A stretch of DNA of 46,147 nt from Hirudo medicinalis (GCA_011800805.1 MPNW01000440.1:1-46147); one strand, 5' to 3'; counted from the stretch's first letter, positions 10,081 to 26,213 are shown. Notes: generated by a model not told the origin, from the sequence alone. A program made the numbers and translations.

Positions 10081-12923
10081 CTGCAAAACTCTCGACCTTT
10101 CGAAGGTCGTTATTGCGTAGAAGAGGCAGGCCAGCCAATGAGCCATCAGAGTAAAAGTGGCCATCAACAGAACGAGCACGGCAGCCCCGTACTCCGAGTA
10201 CTGGTCGATTTTCCGGGCCACCCGGAGCAACCTTAGCAACCGGGCCGTCTTCAGTATGCCCGTGATACCTTGGGTCAAGGTCTAGGAATACAAGAGGGGG
10301 CGGTGGTTTTATAGGTGTTTAAGCAAGCTGCTGCCAACAAATGATGTTAATGTCGCCATTAGATCAATTAAATAGTAATCAATATGTGATGATCATTAAG
10401 TAATGAAATTTATAATTAAAATTTACCTAACTATAATTACATTTATTATTATTACATTATGTATTAACATTGCTGTAATCCTGGAAATAACGTGACTAAT
10501 GTTATCGTCGACACAACGAGGTCGGCATTGTCGTCGACGTTGTAGGGTCCACTTTGTAATTCCAGCCAATTCAATTTCCCTGTCGCATGTCCGCTCTCGT
10601 GAAAAGCAGCATGATTTCGTGCCCATAAAATATTCAATAGGAATATCGTCGTTTCCAATGATTCGTAATGAATAAGACATGATTGGTTATAAATTATTAA
10701 ATATAAGAGATTAATTATGAGATTAATTCAAATAATAAAAATAATATACAGCATTTAAAAGTTTAATATTATTTACAGTGACACTCGTTACAAATAGAAT
10801 GAACACTCACAAACTGTCAATAGAGATCGAAGGGTGAAGGTCATTTTTAGGTGGACTCCAACAGTTTCATGGAAAGAAAAAAAATTATGGAGCATTAAGA
10901 TAGATTTATGGCAAAATGAAACATTAATTACAAACCTAATTGTCATAATTAACATCTCATTAACATAACATTCTCGATCGAGAATTTGTGACATCGATTT
11001 ACAGCTCGACTCGTTGATCGGTTAACGGTCTGTAATGCGATGACGACGACATTCACGATCACTCACGTCGCCGCTGCCGGCTCCATAAAGGATGTAGTCG
11101 AAGGGGATGGCGGCGACGGCGTCGATGACGAACCACCCCTTCATGTAATTGACGGCTATCTTCTTCGGGTTTACGACCACCTCCCCGTCGTCGATGTAAG
11201 TCGTCCTGCGACGGGTCGGTCGGCAAATTAATCGACTTTGATCGGTTAGAAAAATAAAGTCGATCGTCCTATGAAGATGATTGATTTGTTGGTGAAAAGT
11301 ACTTTTACTGGATGTTTAAAAAGAAATAAACAATTTTAAGTGGTTAGTTATAAATATATTAGTGATTATTTTAATAAATGTTTGATAATTATTTTGATTT
11401 ATCACATCCACCGAACCATTTGCCCGTACATTCCTTCCCTGTTTCATGGTCCAACGAGGTGAATTAAGATGACTTTTCATCTTATCAGCAATTTTCCCAA
11501 TTGGAAATACATTTTGCAAACCTTCTTCGCCGACTTGCCGAACGCACTAAACGACGGCAAAAGCATTTTAAAGAAATTTTCAAATTAGAAATTTTTCTAA
11601 GAAATCGATTGATAAAATAACGAGCAAAAAATAAGAAAAAGAGGGACGTTCGTTGTCGACGGCCGATTAATTTCTAAGCAAACACGTCCGAACACAACTA
11701 AGTTCGTCTTCTTATTAAATGTAAAGTAATGATTGTTCGAAAATGCAAATACATTGTCATTAAGACTGCATTGTTTACAAAGGTTTATGATTAAATTACA
11801 ATTTAGTGTATTTTAATTTTAAAATTATATTAATAAAATAAATAAATTGATTCCCATGTCAACTTTCAATATAAGAAATATAAGCAACACTAAATATTCC
11901 TAACAATTACAGTAATAATTATTCACAAAAATTGTTTAAAACAACAAATTCATCTAAAATCTGAAAAGAATCTCCAAAGCTAGGAGAAGTTACCAACCTG
12001 AAATTGATGATGATGTCAGCTACAAACATGATGTCGACGAATATCTCGACGGCATTCAAGAAATCCATCCACCCGGCATCCGGAGAAGAAGTCGACGAGG
12101 AGATCGGGGTCGGGGTCTTTCCGTGGATCGCACCGACGGTGATGTTGGTCGTGTCGGGGAGATCGGGCAGGTAGTGGCCGAGTCTAGGAGTCGAGACGTT
12201 GGAGAGCACCAGGATCGGCTGGACGGAACCTTTGTTAGAGGAGAGTTTTATCGTAAATGCTGCCATGAACGGAGTAAAGACGGCCGTGTACAGAACGAGG
12301 ATCAGGGTCACCCAATCCCAGCCCATCTTGAATGGCGAGTAGTGAAAGATGATCAGAGGAGGCAAAAATTTGTTCTTCTGGGGCGGACGCTCCCCTGTCG
12401 GTGAAGAGTCCAAGAGGGTGCACTTTTGATCCTCGGCCATTTCTCCATCCTCGTTATCTTTGTAGTTGTCTATGGACACCTGGGCATCGACAAAACGACG
12501 TATCGGTAAGGAGATCACATGCAAGTAAAGGTGGATTTCTTTTTATCTATTTATATGTTTTTTAAGGTTTGGGTTTTTATAAATGACATTAATTAAACAA
12601 ATACCGATCCGTAACGAGTGCTAAATAAATCACGACTCAAGGCACCTCGCTAAACTTATGGCACCATTTTAAATTATTCATAAGTTATTAAATCACATAA
12701 ACTGATTAAATATGTAAATTAAATATTTATTAACTAATTATATAAATCAAATAATATCAAACTGGTTAATTTTAATACTGTTAATTTTCCTAAATTTCAG
12801 TCGTAGCTCCACCTGCGTTGATCTCCTGAAAGGGTTAAAGTCCTCCTCTTCAAACTCGGGAAAACCAGCAGATTTTCCTGACAATTCCTTCAAGACTTTC
12901 AGCATCAGGTATTTGTTCTTTGC
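10081..12923 (-). CDS. erg-type KCNH voltage-gated K+ channel, N-linker to S5 (partial)
   Basis: Exons on the - strand: 12923-12813, 12479-11998, 11205-11067, 10281-10081; 933 nt, phases consistent, 311 codons. Exon 2 has the pre-S1/S1 signature [12 protein letters not shown] and [14 protein letters not shown], then a long S1-S2 loop and S2 ([13 protein letters not shown]). Exon 3 has [18 protein letters not shown] (S3). Exon 4 has the S4 sensor [19 protein letters not shown] and S5 ([12 protein letters not shown]). These are hallmarks of erg/HERG/seizure channels (KCNH2/6/7). The first exon ([13 protein letters not shown]) has no clear homology and is assigned only by splice sites and phase. 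PAS, pore helix, selectivity filter, S6 and CNBD were not found in the expected flanks. The last exon could instead end near 10097. Neighbour CLEC16A is convergent, 3.8 kb away. Confidence 0.85.
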
Positions 12924-14017
12924 CTGAAAATAAAAAGAAACGTTAAATATAAAATTAAACATGAGAAATATGCAAAAAATATCGTGCAAAATGAATTTAA
13001 ATTTGATGAAATAAGAGGCCATTAATTGGTTTAAAAATTTAAAAAAAAACTTGTCCTGTAATTGCAGAGCGTCACTGGTGCTTTTAAGCAATTTAAAACC
13101 TGTCTTCAAACATTTAAAACATTTTAGGATAAAAACTAATGTCTTGTTTTTACCTGTTTTAAAAGAGATTTAACTTAAACTTTGTCATCAAAGCCTATTT
13201 TGAAAGAAAAGGCTCAATAATCTGTTACTATAGCAAAGACCTCACCAACCTGTTTTCTGATTCTCATTGCAAAGTTTAAAAAAAAAATTTCTACAAACAA
13301 TTTTAACCGTTTAATTTATATGAATGCGTTAAATTCTCCTAAAATCATCCTATAAAATAACATTAAATTACATCTTAAAACATCGTTCACGAAATAAAAT
13401 ATTTTAATTTTTCAAAATATTCCGCAATTTAGCAGGATCGAATTAAAATTTGTCGTTCAAAACGTGATAAAACTCCAGCAATCGGTCAGAATTTTGCATT
13501 CGAGGTGCCTCCGAACTGTTCACTGGGTTTTATAGGAAATCGTTGTTAATTGGAGAAATACCAAACCGGCGTCGATACAACTGAATATTTTATTAGCTGC
13601 ACGAGCTATTAGGCGGACATCAAAGGGGAATGCCTTCTGGGAAGGTTGTGCAGAGTAGAAAACCGGCACTTTGCGGATAGAATTTACCATTTTGGGTTTT
13701 CAAATCTTTGTTTTGTTTCACTCGGATCGTGGGGAAACTGACTTTTTTTTGAAAAATAACAAATTTCAAAATAATGTTTATTCTTTGATATTACAAAAAG
13801 TTTTAAGATACAAAGTACCCGCAAAATATTATGAAATAATCGAGAAAATAACAAAATGCCGTCCTTGAAATTGCTTTTTGCAAGCGTTGGTCACGATGAT
13901 CGTGGCACATGTTTTATTAACATCCTCCCACCTCTACTTGCATTTGGATACTTCTATCGAGGACAACTTTAATGCATCCCTGAAAAGCTGATAAAAAAAT
14001 AAACTAATCCATAACGA

Positions 14018-14044
14018 CAGAAACAGCAGCAGCAACAGCAGCCG
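14018..14044. repeat. Short (CAG/CAA)n tract
   Basis: About nine CAG/CAA-type triplets; no coding context recognised. Confidence 0.7.
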
Positions 14045-17000
14045 GTCATTTTTAAAAATCTTTTTATTCCTTCAGGGTGCAGTTCCATCTCACCTGTCTG
14101 GAGACGTTTTGTATTTCCTTTTGCACGACAATTCAGCGCCTCGTCGGATCCAGGAGGAGGATAGATTGATGGCAAAACGTCGACTCGGCGCTCGACTCAA
14201 AAGGAGATGTGCAAATGAAGACTGGAATTTTGTAAGACGCCATCGATTTTTGCAGAATGGAAATTGCCATTTTTAAGCCTTGAAATTTTATTCTCGAGAA
14301 ATACTTCGATTAAACTTAATCATCAAACAATTCGAGCAGAAATGGAGGTTTAATTCATTTGAAAGTCATTTTTTTTTAGATATCTGGAACTCTTAAACAG
14401 TGAAAAAAGATTGGTTCCTATTTAAAGCTGAAGTACTGGAAAAATTTGAAAATGCAAAGTTCATTCCAAATTGTCACAGAAGTAAAAAAATTTGAGACAC
14501 TCATCGAGATAAGCCACAAAGAAACTCTAGAAACTTCTTACAAAATGTCAACCCTTTTTTATTTATTGGGCCATTAAAAACAGAAAGGAAAACCTAAAAA
14601 CATTAAAAAAAATTGTTGAAACTATTATTTTGATCAAAACTTTTACAAAATGAAACAAAGAACGACATAGAAAAAGAAACTTGGTGCAAAAAATATTTCA
14701 AATCGACATTTCCGGTGCTACGGGTTTATTGAAATTTGTTCTTTTTTTTAGTTTTTTATTCCAAAACTGCACTCCACCTTAGAAGGTTTAAGTTAATTAC
14801 TTTGGATTCTATCAAGAAATTAAACCTCAGAACTCGTACCTGAGAAATCTGCCGACGTAAACGCTTAACGCCAGAGAACGTTTCATTTTATGAATTGATA
14901 ATTTGGTAATTAAGCATTTTTTTAAAATATTTCTTGTTCATGCAATTTCATGCATCTGGTCCTTTTTCTTCAACTAAAAAGGTACAACAATGATATTAAT
15001 GTAACCATTATTTGTTAATAAAACCGATTATTATTAACTTCCGTCATTTACCCGATAATATCGGTGAGCTAATTAACATCAAAATTATATCGCGTCGTAC
15101 ATATCGATGAGTCCTCGAAGACCGGCATTTGTCATTACTTCATATTCCGAGCGGCGACGAAAGCCAACGGAACTCCTTAGCGACGAGGATCCGAGGAAGC
15201 CTTTCCATAGAAAGTGGTGAAATTAATCAACATCTTTTGAAAGAATATTTCTCCACTCACGACATTAGTGCAGTCCCCGTCAGCACGTTCATTCTTATTT
15301 CTTTTTCTATTTAATTTAAAAACGAAAAACGTCGTAAGGACGTGTTTACAAAGACTCGGTGGCGCAGAAAATGGTTTGACCGTGCGTGCAATGCGCATTT
15401 ACAATCGGCATCTTTTTTTGTCGACGACACTGTCGCCGTCGCCGTCGACTATGGCAACTCTAAAACAACAAATTTCCATATAGCATGATCCGAAGACTGT
15501 CGAGCATTCCAATCCAGAAAATCAAATGCAGCCATAAAATTTTCTAAACACTGCAGAGACTCCTCCAATCTCCATTACCAAAAATTGATGATTTTGTGCA
15601 CTTAAAAAAAAAAAATCTGAAACAAGGGTCTAATGCTTTGCACCGAAGTCATCGGGTTTGATGACGATTAGCACCGAGACGGAAAATTACCAAAATTACA
15701 TCTTCGTGAAGGATCGAGGATCTGATGAAAGTACAAGTACAGAAAAAATACTATTTCTGTCAATTCATTTTCATTTGAATTTAAATTTCAAAATTCTGAA
15801 ATCACAGTTCGGATGAATGTTGAAATGGCATTCAAATTCTGACGAAGAAACAAGAACGAGAAAAAATATGACCCCACATGAATTACAAGTAAAAAGTATA
15901 TTGAGTTATTTGAATAAGGACAGTTTACCTAAAAAGCTTTATTTACTTCAAAGGAAACACAAAAGTATCACAAAAAGAATGCAACATCAGGTCGAAATGA
16001 CGGCCGTGGTTTTTGTTCGAGGTACTCCAAGACCTTCAAAGGTCCGCAGAAGATAATAACAATATGTTTACGTAGCACCGAGGGGCTCGATAACATAAGA
16101 AATCTGCACTTCGGGGATTGCCGAGGCATGCACGTGCGTGCGACAAAAGATGAATGGAATCCAATATGAGGTCGGAATAAAATCCCAACACGAAATGTCC
16201 GCAAACTGCTCATCTTCTCGCCTTTATGAGTTCGTTTTCGGACGGAATCGAGAGGCGACCCCGTCCCGTCCATTTTCTGAATCGACGATTGCTTTTGTAA
16301 TAAAGACCACGTTCATGCCCTCGAGGCATAATTTTCAGGAAATGTTTAAAACAATTTCGTGAATGTTATTATTGCTCGATTATATTTGTTCGATAAATTA
16401 ATCTGAGGGCGATTTTCGTGTTAGAATCGACGAGGATTCGGTGCTTTGAAATAGTTTTGGAAATACTTAACATCATTTTTTTAAGCCAACAGTTTAAATA
16501 TTTTAAAATTTCGAGTTTAAATAACAATACTACATGCATTTTATTTTATGTAAAAATTTAAATCAAATCATGAAGTAAAAGATTGATTAAAATTCAGAAA
16601 ACGGATTAAGAAGCAATTCAAATATTACGTCAACTCCAGTCCAAAAACACTTTGTCTCCATTAAGCGATCGTCTGCCAACAAAAGAATTGCAGGTAAAAA
16701 TGAAAGGGAGGGGTATTGCTGCTTGAAAAAACAAGAAAAGGCAAAAATCTTTAAGACAGATCCACATCAGAAGCGTCCTGGAAAATGTTCTTGCAATCAT
16801 CCATCTCTGGGATGCGTACATTTTGTCACGGAAAAACAAGATAATCGAATTTTATTAATGCGATGCCAAAATCCTCATATCCTCGGACAGTTTAAAATGA
16901 TCATTGCTATTGTTATTCTGGTTGTTCTTTTTATTATTACTTATTTTTATTTCTTTTAGTAAGCACCGCCCGTTCGTACGAGTTATATTTGATATAGAGC

Positions 17001-17540
17001 TGGCTGCATTCGAACGAATCCAATATTTCCTGTCATTAAACGGTCGAATGTAGATTTGTACGGATAAAGAGAACTAGAAAATGACAACTTACACCTGACA
17101 GTGTTATCCACTTTTTTAAAGTTACAATTATCAGTTAATATCAGCAAATAAAAGTCAATTAATAAAAATAATGAATTAATAAAAATAGTGAATAATAAAA
17201 TATTAATGAAGTCTTAGAAATTCTTGCAAAATCAAATTCTTGCAATCAAATTCACTAACCCTCCTAATGAGAATGCCAGGCACACCTGCCTTCAGAGGAG
17301 TTTTCTCATCTGCCATTATGTTGATTCCTCAGTGAATTCTGATTGCTAATTAAGATTAATTAATTAATTTTAATTATTATAATAATTAAGATTTATTACA
17401 TTTATGATTATAATAATTAAGATTTATTATATTTTGCTTTTAATTTAATCATCTGTTATTAAGTTTTTCTTAATTAAATTATTTTATTAATTTTTTTTTT
17501 TAGAAATCTTTAACTTAAAATTTTGATTTTCTGATCTTCT

Positions 17541-17654
17541 CAGTCCTACAGAAATTTCAAGGGTCATGAGGTAGGGTAGGGTTAGGGATGGAGTTAGGTA
17601 CCAAAAATTGTTGCCTGTGAGTTGGTTTTTGCCACTTTTTTTGTCACTTGGCCC
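17541..17654 (+). mobile_element. Dispersed repeat with TTAGG-like core, copy 2
   Basis: Same block order as 9171-9278: CAGTCCTACAGAAATTTCA, GTAGGGTAGGGTTAGGGATGG, TTAGGTACCAAAA, poly-T, GTCACTTGGCC. An extra segment (TTGCCTGTGAGTTGG) lies before the poly-T. Confidence 0.75.
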
Positions 17655-19509
17655 AAAATCACTACCTAGTACCCGGTGCTGCCCGAGGTACTTAAAAATA
17701 ATGAGAAATAAGAGCATTCAAATAATAAAAGAAAATTGATTGAATAGTTTTTTTCAATTACACATTGGCTGCATTAATGTAGACTTTAAATGACTTGAAA
17801 TGTTCAAGATTTAAAATTTGTTTTTGTGATCCCCGAACCAAAATTGTCATCCTGTAAAATGTCATCAAACTAGATCCAAGGATTAAGATTTGCGAGATAC
17901 CAACAGACATCCTTTAAAATATTAGATATGTCCATCTGTATCTGAATCATCGCACATGATTATATGAAGTTACATATCACGATAGGTTACAAATTATTGT
18001 GTAATGAATCCTTAATGGCCATATGGTTTTAGCATATCCTAAGCAAGTTCTAGTGAATGAGATAAAAAAGTACTTTATGTTACATGGTTCAACTTAAACA
18101 TAAACTTTAAAACTTGAAACCAAATGTCACATTTTGTCAATTCAGCTTCGCTCATCTTTCCAAAATTTCCACAAAAATTTACTGATGCCTTGGGGTTTTT
18201 TTTGTTGCCAATAATGACTCATGCTTCAGCCAATATTCGAAAAATTAAGGGCAACAGAAATCTGCACTTTCCTTCATTGGGGCACTAATTAGTTCCCCGC
18301 ATCCTAATAAATCAAATTACAAATTAGACATTAATATACATGCATACAATTATTGGCAGCAAGAGGAGTATGTGAATTATGTAAAAATATTTATCCTATA
18401 ATTAGATATATCTCCCCAATAAAATTTAAAAAAAAAAATATTCTATGACTAAATTTACGTTTCTGAACATCATGGTCAAGGTTATTCAAACATTTTAACA
18501 TGCATGTTCAACTAGGATATTCTGTTAAGTTAATAAAAACTAAATGATGCTTGAATGCTGTCCTAGATATTTGAATTTTCAGGTAAATTTAAGAAGTTGA
18601 AAATATAATGCGAGACAAATCAATTCCTGCGAATCTTGATTCGATTCGCGAATTTTTTGTTTTTGTAATTGTAAATATCGGCGTTATTTTTTTTTAACAA
18701 AAATATTAATAAATAAGAAAAACTGGAAGCATCAACTTACGTAAAATTCAAAAATCCATGTTAAAAATACGCAAAAAGGTTAAAACAACCTAATTTTTAA
18801 TGGGCACAGATCGGTTGCAGATGTCGTTCCATTTGACCAAATTTAGCCGGCTCCCCTTACGCAGAAATCATGGCGTACAGTCAGATTTTAAATTCAAAAA
18901 ATGAATTTAATGCACTAAAAATAATCCTCCCTCCCGAAGCTATATACTCCTCGCCTCGCAACGCACATTTTGTGTCAAGCGCTGCTGACGGCTTCTAGGC
19001 GTAACGATTGGGTCGACCGGCGCTTCTTTTTCGCATGGCGCATCCTCTTTTTCTATTTGCCAGACCAAATTCGACAAAGCAACGCGTACATTCCTGCATA
19101 ATTTCTTACATTGGTTTCAAAATTGCCGATCATTTCAGATTTAGGACCTCAATTGAGTAGCTCGCGTTAATAATACATTTGGGATTTGTGATCGATGAGC
19201 GCATTTTTCGTCGAGATTAAATTTTCTAATTGTAGAGACTTGAAAATTTAATTTAATTTTCATTGATTAGCACTGAGCCCATAAATCAAGCCAAGTGCAG
19301 TGGTATTTCTGGTTTATGATCCCTTATTTGAAAAGTTGAATATTTTTAACATTTTACATTAACACATTTAAACAAAATTACTTATAGTCCGATAATAAAA
19401 GTTATTCAATATTTTTCACTGTATTGAGCACCGATGTTGTCCTAAATAGTTTCAGCTCTTGCTACTCTTTTCGTCATTGAAATTTGGACGGACGGTGTTT
19501 CGTGCTCGG

Positions 19510-19514
19510 ATGCG

Positions 19515-19518
<4 letters not shown>
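19510..19518 (+). promoter_or_regulatory. Two-codon uORF overlapping the PRELID3 start codon
   Basis: ATG CGA TGA at 19510-19518: a Met-Arg-stop minimal uORF whose TGA overlaps the main ATG (ATGA at 19515-19518). Context of the upstream ATG is weak (C at -3, C at +4); the main ATG has G at -3. Relevant only if transcription starts upstream of 19510, which I cannot show. Confidence 0.45.
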
Positions 19519-22854
<3,336 letters not shown>

Positions 22855-22949
22855 TAATCAATTCTCCAGCTCTTAGAAGATTCCTAGGTTTCTGATGCAA
22901 GATGTGTCCACATGTGAATGCTGATATGTTAATAAGGTTAACCGTTAAA

Positions 22950-22955
22950 AATAAA
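22950..22955 (+). terminator. Polyadenylation signal of PRELID3
   Basis: AATAAA 96 nt downstream of the TAG at 22852-22854; canonical and well placed. Confidence 0.65.
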
Positions 22956-24157
22956 TTTAGTACTGGCGTGGTGACGACGGCATTCGTGCAAATGATTGCG
23001 ATTGGTCAGATCTCTTGCAGTGAGCTCTGAGTGCCTTTGGGATTTAGTCAATTGTGATTGGATGCGTCGAAACCTCTGCTTTTCCTCGAGGATTCCAGAA
23101 TGTCTTAGAAATCAGACTCTTTTAGGAAAATTTATTTAGATCATCTGATGACAGTTATGCTTACCATTCTGTCTGGTTTGCGATGTGTTCTTAGCTTGTG
23201 GTTGTTATGGTAACAAGTTGTATTACGATGATGATCGTCAAGAATCACGTTCGAGCTCAAAATCAAGTCTTTTTATTCTCGTCGAAAACATCAAATGCTA
23301 AATTTGAATCATTGAGAATCGCTTGCAAGTTTGTTTGTAGGTTCTTGGGCAACCTTGGACTTCTGTTCATCACTCTTCTTCTGTTGTTGCTTCTGCAGCC
23401 AAGCAATTACTTCAGGCTCTTTCAAGAGGGCCTGAAAGTGTGTCATTGGCAAAAATTATCTGTTGAATAAGAGGAAGTTCAATAGTTAAGTTGGCATGTT
23501 TAAATTGATTTTGTCGATGTTGTTGGTTTGCCTTGGGTCAGAAATAAAGCTCTATTTCAGGTCAGAGTTGCTTGTTGAGAGTGTAGAATCACTCATTAGT
23601 TTTGAGCACAACGTTACAGAATGCTATTTTAGACTATTAATTAGCAAAATAAGGGACTATGATCCAATGAAGTGCACACCAGGAAAGCAATATGATCATT
23701 ATTAAAAAAAAATGGAGAGGCTGTATTTGGTTCTGCTGACAGCAATTTCGGACCCCTATGCTATGCCAATTTGGTAATGCTAAAAAAGAGGTCATGATTA
23801 TAATATTTTAAAACCCAGTGCTGGCCCGTGGGCATTTGCCTCCCCTTTTCGGTGGCCCTAGGTGCGTTAATGTAATGCAATAAGTTATAACTAATTTCAG
23901 CAGAAGTTGCAATAGCATGTTTTGACAATTGATAAGCTAAGATGCTGATCAGCATCTTTGAGAATCCATGATATTGACAAAGCTGTCAATTATAATGAAA
24001 ATAAAAATCGATGTGTCACGTTCACAGCCTTGGGAAGTGGGGTTGTGTAAGCGGTCGGGTGATCGGTGCTTTCATATTTGATAAGGATGTGTAAAGCATT
24101 CAGCACTCAAAAGATTAGCTAAATGCAAATTACTTATACCCATTGGTGAGTATAAGT

Positions 24158-24756
24158 CTGGAGTATCACATACGAGTATTGGACCCCTACTTGAAAAAGG
24201 ATATTGAAAGCCTTTCAGGTGCAGAGAAGAGCAACAAGGACGATTTTAGGGTCTAGGAAATTCGAGTTATGAGTAGATATTAAGAAGACGCAAACTAACA
24301 AATCTAGAAACAAGGAGAAGCAGATGTTATCTCATAGAAATGTTCAAGATATTAACAGGAAGATTTATCACTTAAACATTTTTTAGGCCACCAAAAGCAG
24401 TTCCACAAGAGGGAACAAGAGGCATGGATGTAAATTATACAGGAATTCAACAGCAGGTGTTCTGAAGAATAATTACTTCAGCACCAGAGTAGTTAATCTG
24501 TGGAGTAAATTAGATGAGGAGACAATATATTCAGATTCGTGCAGGTTGGTCGTATGGGTTGCTTTCTTTCATACGGCGGTAATGGCAGCAGTCGTAATGT
24601 GACGTGTTCTAAACCCAGCCTGCACTGCCACAAGCGCCATTGGGAATGAGCGCTATATAAATGGTTAACAAAAAGCGCCTCTGACGCTATATAAATGAAG
24701 TACATTTACACTCGGTGGAACTATTTAAGATATGGCTATCGAAATTTGGATATTGA
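24158..24756 (+). mobile_element. Decayed LINE (jockey/CR1-like) reverse-transcriptase 3' end, split by an insertion
   Basis: Pieces of the conserved C-terminal region of LINE ORF2 in order but in shifting frames: LEYHIRVLDPYLKKDIES (24158 on), QVQRRATRTILGSRKFEL, LTNLETRRSRCYLIEMFKIL (24295 on), NNYFSTRVVNLWSKLDE (to 24536), then, after the inserted repeat, SVELFKIWLSKFGY and a stop at 24754. Frameshifts and stops between blocks show it is dead. Upstream sequence to 22955 shows no further RT domain, so it is 5'-truncated, as is usual for LINEs. Confidence 0.75.
24540..24711 (-). mobile_element. SINE-like dispersed repeat, copy B, inserted in LINE remnant
   Basis: Reverse-complement copy of the element at 2307-2490, sharing CGGCGGTAATGGCAGCAG, AACCCAGCCTGCACTGCC, GAGCGCTATATAAATGGTTAA and GCGCCTCTGACGCTATATAA. 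It interrupts the LINE frame exactly between D and SV, with TCG on both sides (24537-24539 and 24712-24714), which may be a 3-bp target duplication. Confidence 0.8.
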
Positions 24757-25166
24757 ATTAAAAAGTAATGGTTTGTCATGCAGACATTAGTCTTCCCAAA
24801 TCACTATAAATTAATGTTATGTTAAAGTTCGTATCTTAACCGCAGATTCCTACCAATGTTTTATCCCATAGAACATCACCCAGAAGTTCTTGCTCGCTGC
24901 AATGACTGTTGTCCGCAGAGAAACATTTGCGTTTAGGCATCTCCAAATACAATGATACTTGAGAAGCTCGGGGAATGTTTTTTTATTGAACGAAACGAAA
25001 AGTTAATTTACTTAAATTGACACAATCTTTTTTTGTCTAACAAAATTAATAACAAAACAGAATAAATATTACAATTTATAGAACTTTAAGTAAAATTAAA
25101 TTTTTGAAAATAAACTTTTTATGGTTAAAAAAAAAGCAGATGACGTCATAATCCAAGAAAATAAGT

Positions 25167-26053
25167 ATGTTGTCTGTTATAGTAATCCCGTTGCTAATTT
25201 GGCACTATCTTATAATCATTAGCCAAATAGAAGAAGCATATGGAATTAGGTGCTACTATTGTAGAGGTTCATCGTTCTACAAACACACTTGTAACGATCC
25301 CCTGAACACTTCAGACCCTGAATTGGCCAACTGTACCGGGCAAGCATGTCAGACCGTTAAGTTTAAAACCGGAAGTATGATTAACTTTGGATACATTTGA
25401 TTTCAGGGATTTAATTAACTCCCCGTAGCTGCAAATTAATTCAATTTGGTCTTTGGAAAGCATAAAAGGGTCATCAGATGACGTCCATGGTCAAGTCAGA
25501 AAAGTATCCCCTGCCCTTGATTAACACCAACCCCCAGTGATAAATTTCTGTATAAGTCCCAAATTTTCACTCCAATTTTAATAAATCCTTGAATCATTCC
25601 ATGATGTTTCGAAATAGGAGAGACACAAATCTTAAGAAAGTATCTTTCGAAAATATGTAATTGTAACATTACAGGGATATGACATAGTTTAATCATTTAC
25701 GTCAATCAAGTAAAAGTAAAATAGTTCGATCCCATTTTATTTATTAGGTTCATTGCCGATAAATTTATCTAGAATGGAATTTCAGATGTTAACTGTCTTC
25801 ATGATGAATTATTATTAACCTTGAAAATAAAATTGTGAAAGGCGTCATCAGAACCTGCTTTTACAAGCTTGCAGAACCTGTTGGTTGTAAGACCTATCCT
25901 GACGTACAAATGTGCTCGTGCAATACGGAATTCTGCAATTTAAGGGACATAAATTCCAGTTACACATCGACCAACCCTGAGAGATTGGACTTAATCACCT
26001 ACAAAACCTATATCACAAAGTACTTGGACATTGTCGAGTGCACCAATTGTTGA
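25167..26053 (+). CDS. Secreted Ly6/uPAR three-finger protein, quiver/sleepless-like (2 exons)
   Basis: Exons 25167-25374 (donor AA|GTATGA) and 25842-26053 (TGA); 420 nt, 139 aa, phase 1 junction making Ser69. Residues 1-26 form a hydrophobic signal peptide. The mature part starts with the Ly6 hallmark IRCYYC, has KHTCNDP, NCTGQACQTVKF, IRTCFYK, VGCKTYP, and ends the fold with MCSCNTEFCN: ten cysteines spaced like a three-finger domain of the quiver/sleepless type. One sequon (NCT) is visible. Family members are GPI-anchored modulators of ion channels and receptors, but here the tail after CN ends ECTNC without a hydrophobic GPI signal, so it may be soluble or an additional exon may exist. 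The exon 2 acceptor has a weak pyrimidine tract. ATG has A at -3. Confidence 0.8.
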
Positions 26054-26207
26054 AAAATATGGCAAGAAAAAAGAAGTGAGACATGAAAAAGCATGAAAAA
26101 CATGGTAAATAGTGCCAGCCAATCAATATATGAATCTATGAGCAAGTAACATTTTGATTCAGACGAGGATATAACTTTAATTTCATGCAATTAAAATTTT
26201 CTAGTAG

Positions 26208-26213
26208 AATAAA
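26208..26213 (+). terminator. Polyadenylation signal of the Ly6-type gene
   Basis: AATAAA 155 nt after the stop; canonical hexamer in an AT-rich region, so chance is possible. Confidence 0.5.

Larger units (their letters stand above)
12924..19514. other. 6.6-kb gene-poor stretch
   Basis: No confident coding exon on either strand; a PAS-domain exon for the KCNH gene was sought on the - strand and not recognised. Sequence is AT-rich and mostly unique. It holds a dispersed repeat at 17541-17654 and a GC-richer, CpG-containing patch at about 18950-19080 upstream of PRELID3 that may be promoter-associated. Confidence 0.5.

Noticed and set aside
16723..16959. Possible small protein with a C-terminal hydrophobic segment
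   Set aside because: No ATG near the start, no homology, low-complexity tail; probably chance.
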